Virus record (IMG/VR): IMGVR_UViG_3300021440_000134
Coordinates: 1-22,015 of that record
Origin: a virus
Direction: 5' to 3' (one strand)
DNA: 22,015 nucleotides
How positions within the stretch are numbered: the stretch's first letter is position 1; the number at the start of each line of letters is the position of its first letter. Of this stretch, positions 1 to 6,603 are shown in pieces. Under the pieces are notes generated by a model. It was not told the DNA's origin. It worked only from the letters and a program-made list of their open reading frames with translations, and searched no databases. Both the position numbers and the translations under genes were made by a program.

Positions 1-147
1 GCCGCTGGAGGTGAGACCAAGATCTGGTGGGACGAAGCGCTGTCCTTCGACCGTTCGAGCCCCGTCATTGCTGCACTCGGCGGGGCGATCGGCCTGACTT
101 CTGCCGACATCGACGCGCTGTTCGTCACGGCGAGCAAGATCAGCTGA
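1..147 (+). CDS. C-terminal fragment of a small phage protein (5' end off window)
   Basis: The frame open from base 1 ends at TGA 145-147 and encodes the last 48 residues of a protein. The tail KIWWDEALSF...IGLTSADIDALF resembles the C-terminus of the protein at 17200-17592 (IEWEFSPTV...IGLSGSQVDELF): a tryptophan-containing strand, then a hydrophobic helix, then a short helix rich in D/E and ending in LF. I infer that both share one C-terminal domain, often seen in small phage proteins encoded near tail-fibre genes. The function is unknown. A strong terminator follows at once, so this gene ends its own transcription unit. A tail-associated domain is unexpected just upstream of head genes, where portal or terminase genes would be usual. 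Confidence 0.6.
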   Translation, partial: AAGGETKIWWDEALSFDRSSPVIAALGGAIGLTSADIDALFVTASKIS

Positions 148-172
148 GCGCATCTCGCCAATACCCCTCGAC

Positions 173-198
173 AGCCGCCTCCGGGCGGCTTTTTCTTT
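173..198 (+). terminator. Rho-independent terminator after the first partial gene
   Basis: AGCCGCC (173-179) pairs perfectly with GGCGGCT (184-190) around a 4-base loop, followed by a T-rich run (TTTTTCTTT). It lies 26 bases after the stop of the preceding gene and separates it from the head operon. Confidence 0.88.
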
Positions 199-200
199 GG

Positions 201-210
201 GGTGCGCGTG
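201..210 (+). promoter_or_regulatory. Copy 1 of intergenic motif GGTGCGCGTG
   Basis: This 10-base word occurs here just after a terminator and about 30 bases before the probable ATG of the Bbp19-like gene. Identical copies lie in two other short intergenic gaps (5894-5903 and 15646-15655), each 30-50 bases before a start codon. I read it as a candidate transcription or processing signal; no function is shown. No sigma-70 -35/-10 pair is evident beside it. Confidence 0.3.
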
Positions 211-240
211 CCGTTTTGGCGCCCCCGTATCGTGCATCGC

Positions 241-555
241 ATGACCCCGCACGATCCGCTGCACGATCTCGACCCGCTTGCCGATGCCGACGCCTCGCCG
301 CGCGCCGAGTCGGCGCGGCGGATCGAGATCGACGATCTGAAGCGGGTCATGAGCAACCGATCCGGCCGCCGTTTCATGGCCGATCTGCTGACGCGCTGCG
401 CGCTCGACGCGTCCTCGTTCGACCTCAGCCCCCACGCGATGGCCTTCAAGGAAGGCGTCAAGTGGCTGGGCCAGCGCTACCTGGACGACCTGAAGACGCA
501 CTGCCCCGACCGCTACCTCGAAATGCTCAAGGAGAGCTTCGATCATGACGACTGA
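241..555 (+). CDS. Bbp19-like small phage protein
   Basis: The protein has 104 residues from ATG 241. In-frame GTG codons at 202, 208 and 232 could extend it to 117 residues. I prefer ATG 241 because the extension overlaps the GGTGCGCGTG motif and looks unlike the rest, but no good Shine-Dalgarno supports any choice. The C-terminal half (SNRSGRRFMADLLTRC, then FKEGVKWLGQRYLDDL and PDRYLEMLKE) has the helical pattern of the Bbp19-like domain named from Bordetella phage BPP-1, found in head gene clusters. Its exact role is unknown. The stop overlaps the start of the scaffold gene by 11 bases, so the two are probably translationally coupled. Confidence 0.72.
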   Translation: MTPHDPLHDLDPLADADASPRAESARRIEIDDLKRVMSNRSGRRFMADLLTRCALDASSFDLSPHAMAFKEGVKWLGQRYLDDLKTHCPDRYLEMLKESFDHDD

Positions 556-1159
556 CATTGCCGCCGATCCCCCCGGCGACACGCTGCTGACCGAGCCGCC
601 CGCCGCGGCCGATCCCCCCGGCGACACGCTGCTGACCGAGCCGCCCGCCGCGGCCGATCCCCCCGGCGACACGCTCCTGACCGAGCCGCCCGCCGCGGAA
701 GGTGCGCCGGAAAGCTACGACTTTGCGCAGCCCGAGGGACACGTGGTCGATGCCGGCGTGATCGGCAAGTTCTCCGAAGTCGCCAAAGAACTGAACCTCA
801 GTCAGGCCAACGCGCAGAAGGTGCTCGACGTGATGGCTCCGGCGATTGCCGAGCGCCAGGCCGCCGCGCTGCAGACCATGACCGCCGAGTGGGCTGAAAC
901 TTCCCGCGCAGACAAGGAGTTCGGCGGCGACCAGCTGGCCGAAAACCTCGCCACCGCCAAGACCGCGCTCGAAGCCTTGGCCACGCCCGAGTTTCGCACC
1001 CTGCTCAACCAAACCGGCCTGGGCAATCACCCGGAAGTGCTGCGGGTGTTCTACCGCGCCGGCAAGGCCATCAGCCCCGATCGCATCGTCACCGGCAAGG
1101 CAGGCCCCGCCGACGCCCGCGATGCGCGTTCCCTGTACCCGAACAGCAATCTGCAATAA
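545..1159 (+). CDS. Capsid assembly scaffolding protein
   Basis: This 204-residue acidic protein lies directly before the major capsid gene, the usual place for a scaffold that guides procapsid assembly inside the cell. Residues about 7-51 are three tandem copies of a 15-residue Pro/Ala/Asp-rich unit and are probably disordered. The rest is mostly helical, with a segment around residues 75-130 (VIGKFSEVAKELNLSQ, then AEWAETSRADKEFGG) typical of phage scaffold or head-protease-like proteins. The C-terminal tail ends in LYPNSN. I see no protease catalytic triad, so scaffold is the better call. The start ATG overlaps the preceding gene. The stop is followed by the AAGGAG of the capsid gene. Confidence 0.75.
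   Translation: MTTDIAADPPGDTLLTEPPAAADPPGDTLLTEPPAAADPPGDTLLTEPPAAEGAPESYDFAQPEGHVVDAGVIGKFSEVAKELNLSQANAQKVLDVMAPAIAERQAAALQTMTAEWAETSRADKEFGGDQLAENLATAKTALEALATPEFRTLLNQTGLGNHPEVLRVFYRAGKAISPDRIVTGKAGPADARDARSLYPNSNLQ
563..697 (+). repeat. Three tandem 45-bp repeats inside the scaffold gene
   Basis: Copies lie at 563-607, 608-652 and 653-697. Copies 1 and 2 are identical and copy 3 differs at one base (CTC for CTG). Each is an exact multiple of three and adds the unit ADPPGDTLLTEPPAA, so copy-number changes keep the frame. Confidence 0.95.
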
Positions 1160-1171
1160 GGAGCCCCAAAC

Positions 1172-2176
1172 ATGGCTACTCTCGCCAGCGGTCAATTGAC
1201 CCTCGCCGACTGGACCAAGCGCCTCGATCCCGACGGCAAGGTCGAATACAAGATTGCCGAAATCCTCGGCCAGACCAATGAAATCCTTGACGATGCGGTC
1301 TTCGTCGAAGGCAACCTGCCGACCGGCCACCGTGTCACCATCCGTACCGGCCTGCCCTCCGTGTATTGGCGTTCGCTCAACCAGGGTGTGCCGCGCTCCA
1401 AGAGCACCACGGCGCAGGTCGATGAATCCTGCGGCATGCTCGAAGCCTACTGCGGGGTGGACAAGGATCTGGCCGAGCTCAACGGCAATACCGCCGCGTT
1501 CCGCCTGTCTGAGGACGTCGCCTTCCTCGAGGCGATGAACCAGAGCCAGGCGCAGACGATGTTCTACGGCAACCCGGCCACCGATCCGCGCCAGTATCTG
1601 GGCCTGTCCACCCGTTACGGCTCGCTCAGCTCCGGCAACGCGCAGAGCCTCATCGATGCCGGCGGCGTGGCGTCCAACAACGCCTCGATCTGGCTCGTGG
1701 TGTGGGGCGAGAACACCGTATTCTGCCCGTTCCCCAAGGGCTCGAAGGCCGGGCTGGTGTCGGAAGACGACGGCATCCTGACCATCTACGACGCCAACGG
1801 CAACCCGTACAAGGCCTACCAGACTCACTACCAGTGGAAGAACGGCCTGGTGGTCAAGGATTGGCGTTACGTGGTGCGCATCTGCAACATCAACACCGCC
1901 AACCTGGTGGCCGAATCCAGCGCGGCCGATCTGATCAAGCTGATGAGCCGCGCGCTTGATCGCGTGCCGAACCTGAGCATGGGCCGCGCCGCGTTCTACA
2001 TGAACCGTACGCTGTTCTCGATGCTGCGCATTCAGGCCCTCAACAAGAGCCAGAACGCGATCAGCGTGCAGGACGGCCTGACCCAGTTCGGCCACCCGAC
2101 CAAGTATCTGGACTTCCTCGGCGTGCCGCTGCGCAAGGTCGACCAGCTGCTCAACACCGAGGCCCGCGTGGTCTAA
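1172..2176 (+). CDS. Major capsid protein (BPP-1-like)
   Basis: This 334-residue protein sits between the scaffold and the cement protein, and its size is typical of a podovirus coat protein. The N-terminus (LTLADWTKRLDPDGKVEYKI), the GNLPTGHRVTIRTGLPSVYW segment and the C-terminal LDFLGVPLRKVDQLL match the style of the BPP-1-like major capsid family. BPP-1 is known to have an HK97-type coat fold, so assembly into the icosahedral shell is inferred by family. The C-terminal region around residues 250-330 (RVPNLSMGRAAFYMNRTLFS) is the most recognisable part. AAGGAG lies 8 bases before the ATG. No signs of truncation. Confidence 0.85.
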   Translation: MATLASGQLTLADWTKRLDPDGKVEYKIAEILGQTNEILDDAVFVEGNLPTGHRVTIRTGLPSVYWRSLNQGVPRSKSTTAQVDESCGMLEAYCGVDKDLAELNGNTAAFRLSEDVAFLEAMNQSQAQTMFYGNPATDPRQYLGLSTRYGSLSSGNAQSLIDAGGVASNNASIWLVVWGENTVFCPFPKGSKAGLVSEDDGILTIYDANGNPYKAYQTHYQWKNGLVVKDWRYVVRICNINTANLVAESSAADLIKLMSRALDRVPNLSMGRAAFYMNRTLFSMLRIQALNKSQNAISVQDGLTQFGHPTKYLDFLGVPLRKVDQLLNTEARVV

Positions 2177-2195
2177 CCCGGAAAGGACTCCCATC

Positions 2196-2663
2196 ATGTA
2201 TGTCGACAACAACCTGCTGCTGTCCGGCGCGATTTCCGGCAGCACCATCACCGGGCAGACCGTCACCGGCACTAACACCTCGGTGCTGTCCACCAACACC
2301 GTCGATCTGTTGCAGGCCCGCGACATGGGCGAAGGCCAGGATCTGTATCTGCGCGCGCAAGTCGTCACCGCAGTGGCCGGTGCCACCTCGATTGAGGTGC
2401 AGGCGATTGCCGCCGACGATGCCGCGCTCACGTCCAACGTGACGGTGATCGGCACCACCGGCGCCATTCCGCTGGCCTCTCTGACCGCCGGGGCGCGGCT
2501 CGCCTCGGCGATCAACGTGCGCCTGGCCAGCAAGGGCCAGCGCTATCTGGGCGCGCGCTACGTGATCGTCGGCACCGGCTCGGCCGGCGCCTTCGTGTGC
2601 GACCTCGGCATCGATATTCAGGACGGCCAGAAGTTCTATCCGTCCGGCTTCGCCGTGCTGTAA
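2196..2663 (+). CDS. Bbp16-family capsid cement protein
   Basis: This 155-residue protein is rich in small and beta-branched residues and predicted to be almost all beta strands. It opens with MYVDNNLLLSGAI and continues with DLLQARDMGEGQDLYLRAQV, a pattern I recognise from Bbp16-like cement proteins, which decorate and stabilise the BPP-1 capsid. The position immediately after the capsid gene supports this. A GGAAAGGA ribosome site precedes the ATG. The sequence has no cysteine-rich or enzymatic motif apart from a single Cys near the end. Expected to act on the outer capsid surface; stoichiometry cannot be judged. Confidence 0.82.
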   Translation: MYVDNNLLLSGAISGSTITGQTVTGTNTSVLSTNTVDLLQARDMGEGQDLYLRAQVVTAVAGATSIEVQAIAADDAALTSNVTVIGTTGAIPLASLTAGARLASAINVRLASKGQRYLGARYVIVGTGSAGAFVCDLGIDIQDGQKFYPSGFAVL

Positions 2664-2676
2664 GGAGGGCTGAGCG

Positions 2677-2844
2677 ATGCCGCAATTCCGCGTGCTGCAG
2701 AAGTCCTTCATCGGCGGGCGCATCGTCGAAGAGGGTGAGCTCGTCGACTACGACGGCGAAACCTCCGACAACCTCGAGCCGGTCAAGCCCCGCAAGAAAG
2801 GCGCCGAGCCGCCCGCCGAGCAGGCGGCCGCCAATCTGGTGTGA
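2677..2844 (+). CDS. Small conserved phage protein (55 aa)
   Basis: This short frame starts at ATG 2677 with a perfect AAGGAGG (2662-2668) and ends at TGA 2842-2844. It encodes MPQFRVLQKSFIGGRI..., followed by an acidic stretch and a Lys/Arg/Ala/Pro-rich tail (VKPRKKGAEPPAEQAAANLV). The strong ribosome site, the typical codon use and the place just before the head-block terminator make it a real gene. Small proteins opening with RVLxxSFIGG are common after phage coat/cement genes, but their job is unknown. The N-terminal part looks like a short beta unit and the tail looks disordered. Confidence 0.75.
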   Translation: MPQFRVLQKSFIGGRIVEEGELVDYDGETSDNLEPVKPRKKGAEPPAEQAAANLV

Positions 2845-2876
2845 CCTGATTCTCCTCCTGCCCTGGCGGCAGTTCG

Positions 2877-2910
2877 CGGGGCGCGTCGCAAGGTGCGCCC
2901 CGTTTTTGTT
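2877..2910 (+). terminator. Rho-independent terminator at the end of the head block
   Basis: CGGGGCGC (2877-2884) pairs with GCGCCCCG (2895-2902), followed by TTTTTGTT. It lies between the 55-residue gene and tail tubular protein A, giving partial separation of head and tail transcripts. Confidence 0.82.
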
Positions 2911-2921
2911 GAGGTGCCGAC

Positions 2922-3569
2922 ATGGCGAGCGAAACCGACATCTGCAATCTGGCCCTGGGCCACCTCGGCGACACCGCCAGCGTGACCAGCCTCAACCCGC
3001 CCGAGGGCAGCGCGCAGGCCGAGCACTGCGCGCGCTTCTACCCCCTCGCCCGTGACGCGCTGCTCGAGCTGCACCCGTGGGGCTTCGCCACCCGCCGCGT
3101 GGCGCTGGCGCTGCTTGGCAACGGCTGGCCGGAGTGGGATTACAGCTACGCGCAGCCGGCCGACGCGCTGAACCTCATTGCCGTGCTGCCGCCCGACGCG
3201 ACCAACGACTACAGTCAGGGCCTGGCCAGCGTGGCGCTGGCGGCCGGCGGCTACGTGCCGCAGGATTTCTCGTGCGAGACCGACCCCGGCGGCGCCGACG
3301 TGATCTATACCGACCAGCCCGACGCGGTGCTGCGCTACACCGCCATCATCACCGACACCAGCCGCTTCTCGCCGCTGTTCGTGGTGGCCTTGTCGTGGCA
3401 GCTGGCGGCCTTTCTGGCCGGCCCGATCCTCAAGGGCGAGGCGGGCGCGGCCGAGGCCAAGCGCTGCTCGGCGATGATGCGCGCCTACCTGGCCGAAGCC
3501 GCCGAATCGGACGCGCAGCAGCGGCGCATCAACCCGGTGCATAACGTCAGCTGGATCAACGGGAGGTAA
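2922..3569 (+). CDS. Tail tubular protein A-like (head-tail adaptor)
   Basis: The protein has 215 residues. The opening SETDICNLALGHLGD, then CARFYPLARDALLELHPWGFA (residues about 38-58), is the hallmark of the T7 gp11-like tail tubular protein A family, which forms the ring joining the portal to the nozzle. The rest is helical and ends with NPVHNVSWINGR. The neighbour downstream is a gp12-like nozzle protein, the standard pairing. The start ATG has GAGG about 10 bases upstream, just after the terminator. The stop is followed by the nozzle gene after 5 bases, so the two are co-translated. Confidence 0.87.
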   Translation: MASETDICNLALGHLGDTASVTSLNPPEGSAQAEHCARFYPLARDALLELHPWGFATRRVALALLGNGWPEWDYSYAQPADALNLIAVLPPDATNDYSQGLASVALAAGGYVPQDFSCETDPGGADVIYTDQPDAVLRYTAIITDTSRFSPLFVVALSWQLAAFLAGPILKGEAGAAEAKRCSAMMRAYLAEAAESDAQQRRINPVHNVSWINGR

Positions 3570-3574
3570 GCACT

Positions 3575-5890
3575 GTGGCCAACCTCCGCACCCTGCAGCG
3601 CTCCTTCGCCGGTGGCGAGGTGTCGCCCGAGATGGCCGGGCGCATCGATGACGCCAAGTACCAGACCGGGCTGGCCACCTGCCGCAACTTCCTCATCAAG
3701 CCGCAGGGCCCGGCCGAGAACCGCGCCGGCTTCCAGTTCGTGCGCGAGGTGAAGGACTCTACCAAGCGGGTGCGGCTGATCCCCTTCACCTACTCGACTA
3801 CGCAGACCATGGTGGTCGAGCTCGGCGCGGGCTACTTCCGCTTTCACACCCAGGGCGCCACGCTGCTCAGTGCCGGCGTGCCCTACGAGATCGCCAACCC
3901 CTACGCTGAAGCGGATCTGTTCGACCTGCATTATGTGCAGTCGGCCGACGTGCTGACCCTGGCGCATCCCGGCTATGCCCCGCGCGAGCTGCGCCGGCTG
4001 GGGGCCACCAGCTGGCAGCTGACGACCATTGCCTTCACCCCTGCCGTGTCGCCCCCGGCCACGGTCAACCTGTCCGCGCAGGGCTTCACCACGGCCAAAT
4101 ACCGCTATCAGTACGCGGTAACGGCCATCGGCCCGGACGGCGTGCAGGAATCGGCGCCCAGCAGCATGGCCTTCGGCACGGCCGGCTCGGCGATCACCGG
4201 CATTACCGCGGCCAATCCAGGCGTTATCACCACATCAGGGGCGCACGGCCTGCAGGTCGGCGACCCGGTGCGCCTCTCGACCATCGTCGGCACCGGCGCG
4301 ATTGCTGCGCTGAACAACACCAACTTCTTTGTATCGACAGTACCCACCACCACCACGCTGACCGTGCAGGATGCGGCCGGCGTGCCGGTGAATACCTCCG
4401 GCGGCGGCTACACCTCCGGCGGCGCGGTGACGCCGCTGTTCATGCGCAGCAACCTGTTCGAGACCGGGTGCACCAACACCATTGCCTGGAGCGCAGTGAC
4501 CGGCGCCACCCGCTACAACATTTATAAGCAGCAGGGCGGCCTGTACGGCTACATCGGGCAGACGTCGGGCCTGTCGATCGTCGATGACAACATTTCCGCC
4601 GACCTCGCCAAGACCCCACCCACTTACGACGCGGTGTTTCAGGCCGCCGGCGACTACCCCGGCGCAGTCAGCTACTACGAGCAGCGCCGCTGCTTCGCCG
4701 GCACCACCAACGCGCCACAAAACATGTGGATGACCAAGAGCGGCACCGAGTCGGCGATGAGCTATTCCCTGCCGATCCGCGACGACGACCGCATTGCCTT
4801 CCGGGTGGCGGCGCGCGAGGCCAACACCATCCGCCACATCGTGCCGCTCACCCAGTTGCTGCTGCTCACCTCGTCGGCCGAGTGGCGGGTCACCTCGGTG
4901 AACAGCGACGCGATCACCCCGGCCAGCATCAGCGTGCGCCCACAATCCTACGTCGGCGCCTCCAACGTGCAGCCGGTGATCATCAACAACACGCTGATCT
5001 ACGGCGCGGCACGCGGCGGACATGTGCGCGAACTGGCGTACAACTGGCAGGCCAGCGGCTTCGTTACCGGCGATCTGTCGCTGCGCGCGGCGCACCTCTT
5101 CGACACCTACGACGTGGTGGACATGGCCTACGCCAAAGCCCCGCAGCCGCTGGTGTGGTGCGTCAGCAGCAGCGGCAAACTGCTCGGCCTCACCTACGTG
5201 CCGGAGCAGCAGGTCGGCGCCTGGCACCGCCACGACACCGACGGCGTGTTCGAATCGGTCGCAGTGGTCGCCGAGGGCGGCGAGGACGTGCCGTACTGCG
5301 TGATCCGTCGCACCATCAACGGGCAGAGCAAGCGCTACGTGGAGCGCCTGCACTCGCGCCAGTTCGTCAATGCGGCCGACGCCTTCTTCGTCGATTGCGG
5401 GCTCACCTACAGCGGTGCGGCGGCGACGACGATCAGCGGGCTTGGCCACCTCGAGGGCAAGACGGTCAGCATCCTCGCCGATGGAGCGGTGCATCCGCGC
5501 CGGGTGGTCAGCGGCGGCAGCATCACCCTGGACAGCGCGGCCAGCACCGTGCAGGTGGGCCTGCCGATCACCGCCGATCTGCACACCCTGCCGATGGCGG
5601 CGCAGATCGACAACGGCTTCGGGCAAGGGCGCTACAAGGCGGTAAACAAAGTGTGGCTGCGCGTCTATCGCTCCAGCGGCATCTTCGTCGGGCCCGACGC
5701 CAGCCACCTCACCGAAGCCAAGCAGCGCAGCACCGAACCCTACGGCGCCCCGCCGGCGCTCAAGAGCGAGGAAATTCAGATCCTGCTCACGCCCGCGTGG
5801 GGCGACAGCGGACAGGTGTTCGTTCGCCAGTCCGACCCGCTGCCGCTGACCATCGTGGCGATGACCGCCGAGGTAGCGCTGGGCGGCTGA
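3575..5890 (+). CDS. Tail tubular protein B-like nozzle protein
   Basis: The protein has 771 residues from GTG 3575, with GGGAGG 9 bases upstream overlapping the end of the adaptor gene. The N-terminus (LQRSFAGGEVSPEMAGRIDD, then CRNFLIKPQGPAENRAGFQF and RLIPFTYSTTQTMVVELGAG) is characteristic of the T7 gp12-like nozzle family of short-tailed phages. Around residues 165-195 there is a fibronectin-III-like stretch (YAVTAIGPDGVQESAPSS). Residues about 203-284 resemble a small FCCH-type beta domain (ITAANPGVITTSGAHGLQVG). Residues about 305-345 return to a fibronectin-like pattern (TNTIAWSAVTGATRYNIYKQ). The remainder is beta-rich, consistent with a propeller. It should form the distal tube of the tail. 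Confidence 0.85.
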   Translation: MANLRTLQRSFAGGEVSPEMAGRIDDAKYQTGLATCRNFLIKPQGPAENRAGFQFVREVKDSTKRVRLIPFTYSTTQTMVVELGAGYFRFHTQGATLLSAGVPYEIANPYAEADLFDLHYVQSADVLTLAHPGYAPRELRRLGATSWQLTTIAFTPAVSPPATVNLSAQGFTTAKYRYQYAVTAIGPDGVQESAPSSMAFGTAGSAITGITAANPGVITTSGAHGLQVGDPVRLSTIVGTGAIAALNNTNFFVSTVPTTTTLTVQDAAGVPVNTSGGGYTSGGAVTPLFMRSNLFETGCTNTIAWSAVTGATRYNIYKQQGGLYGYIGQTSGLSIVDDNISADLAKTPPTYDAVFQAAGDYPGAVSYYEQRRCFAGTTNAPQNMWMTKSGTESAMSYSLPIRDDDRIAFRVAAREANTIRHIVPLTQLLLLTSSAEWRVTSVNSDAITPASISVRPQSYVGASNVQPVIINNTLIYGAARGGHVRELAYNWQASGFVTGDLSLRAAHLFDTYDVVDMAYAKAPQPLVWCVSSSGKLLGLTYVPEQQVGAWHRHDTDGVFESVAVVAEGGEDVPYCVIRRTINGQSKRYVERLHSRQFVNAADAFFVDCGLTYSGAAATTISGLGHLEGKTVSILADGAVHPRRVVSGGSITLDSAASTVQVGLPITADLHTLPMAAQIDNGFGQGRYKAVNKVWLRVYRSSGIFVGPDASHLTEAKQRSTEPYGAPPALKSEEIQILLTPAWGDSGQVFVRQSDPLPLTIVAMTAEVALGG

Positions 5891-5893
5891 CCC

Positions 5894-5903
5894 GGTGCGC
5901 GTG
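5894..5903 (+). promoter_or_regulatory. Copy 2 of intergenic motif GGTGCGCGTG
   Basis: It is located 4 bases after the stop of the nozzle gene and 46 bases before the ATG of the next gene. It is identical to the copies at 201-210 and 15646-15655. A short GC-rich inverted stretch follows. The function is unproven; it could mark transcription start or RNA processing ahead of the internal virion genes. Confidence 0.3.
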
Positions 5904-5949
5904 CCCGCCGCGGCGCGCGCCATCCTGACGGCAATTAACGGAGGTCGTC

Positions 5950-6603
5950 ATGACTACAACTCCAAATGCCGGGCTCGGCGGCGCGTCCCTCGCCCTGATG
6001 GGGATCGGCGCCGTCGGCTCGGCGATCGGCACCTACCAGCAAGCCAAGTCCGCCAAGTCGCAACTGCGCTACCAGGCCGCAATCGCCGAGATCAACCGGC
6101 GGATGTCGGAGAGCAGCGCCCAGCAGGCCATGCAGCAAGGCCAACAGCAGGTTGCGGCTACGACCATGAAGTACGGCGCCGTGAAGAGCAGTCAGCGCGC
6201 GGCGATGGCGGCCAATGGCGTGGATCTTGGCACGGGCAATGCTGCCGAAGTGCAAGCCTCAACGGACATTCTGAAGGACATCGACAAGCAGACCATCGAG
6301 GCCAACGCGATCCGCGCAGCCTTTGGCTACCGCACGCAAGGAGCCAACTACGGTGCACAGGCCGGCATGGCCAATGCGTCGGCGTCAGGTATCTCGCCGG
6401 TCAGCGCAGGATTCTCGACCCTGCTGGGGAGCGCCTCAAAGGTGGCCGGCAGTTGGTACGGGCTCAGCAAAGTGGGCGCCCTGGATAACGGCGGGACCAC
6501 CGGGCAGATCGGGGGATCAGGAATGTCGATGAATGCAGCCGGGGAAACCGGCCTGAGCATTGGAGCCGGGAGCCAAGGTCTAAAATTTAATGGGTGGACC
6601 TGA
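5950..6603 (+). CDS. Internal virion protein, T7 gp14-like
   Basis: This 217-residue protein has one hydrophobic Gly/Ala helix near the N-terminus (residues about 9-28, GGASLALMGIGAVGSAIGTY). A long Gln/Ala-rich helical segment follows (QQAKSAKSQLRYQAAIAEIN and onward), and the tail is Gly/Ser-rich. This layout and its place right after the nozzle gene fit the small core protein of T7-like phages (gp14), which is ejected into the outer membrane at infection. The N-terminal membrane segment agrees with that role, which is inferred. CGGAGG lies 9 bases before the ATG. The stop overlaps the following start (TGATG). Confidence 0.72.
   Translation: MTTTPNAGLGGASLALMGIGAVGSAIGTYQQAKSAKSQLRYQAAIAEINRRMSESSAQQAMQQGQQQVAATTMKYGAVKSSQRAAMAANGVDLGTGNAAEVQASTDILKDIDKQTIEANAIRAAFGYRTQGANYGAQAGMANASASGISPVSAGFSTLLGSASKVAGSWYGLSKVGALDNGGTTGQIGGSGMSMNAAGETGLSIGAGSQGLKFNGWT

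Noticed and set aside
563-697. Short CRISPR-like repeat array
   Set aside because: The repeats are directly adjacent with no spacers and lie in frame inside a protein gene.
527-2533. 668-residue open frame on the - strand over the head genes
   Set aside because: It is opposite the scaffold, capsid and cement genes, which have clear family matches and ribosome sites; the antisense product shows only repeat-derived low complexity.
4235-5923. 562-residue open frame on the - strand
   Set aside because: Antisense to the tail nozzle gene, without ribosome site or recognisable domain.
5895-6488. 197-residue + strand frame starting in the second GGTGCGCGTG motif
   Set aside because: It overlaps the gp14-like gene in another frame, and its Arg-rich translation is typical of a frame-shifted shadow.
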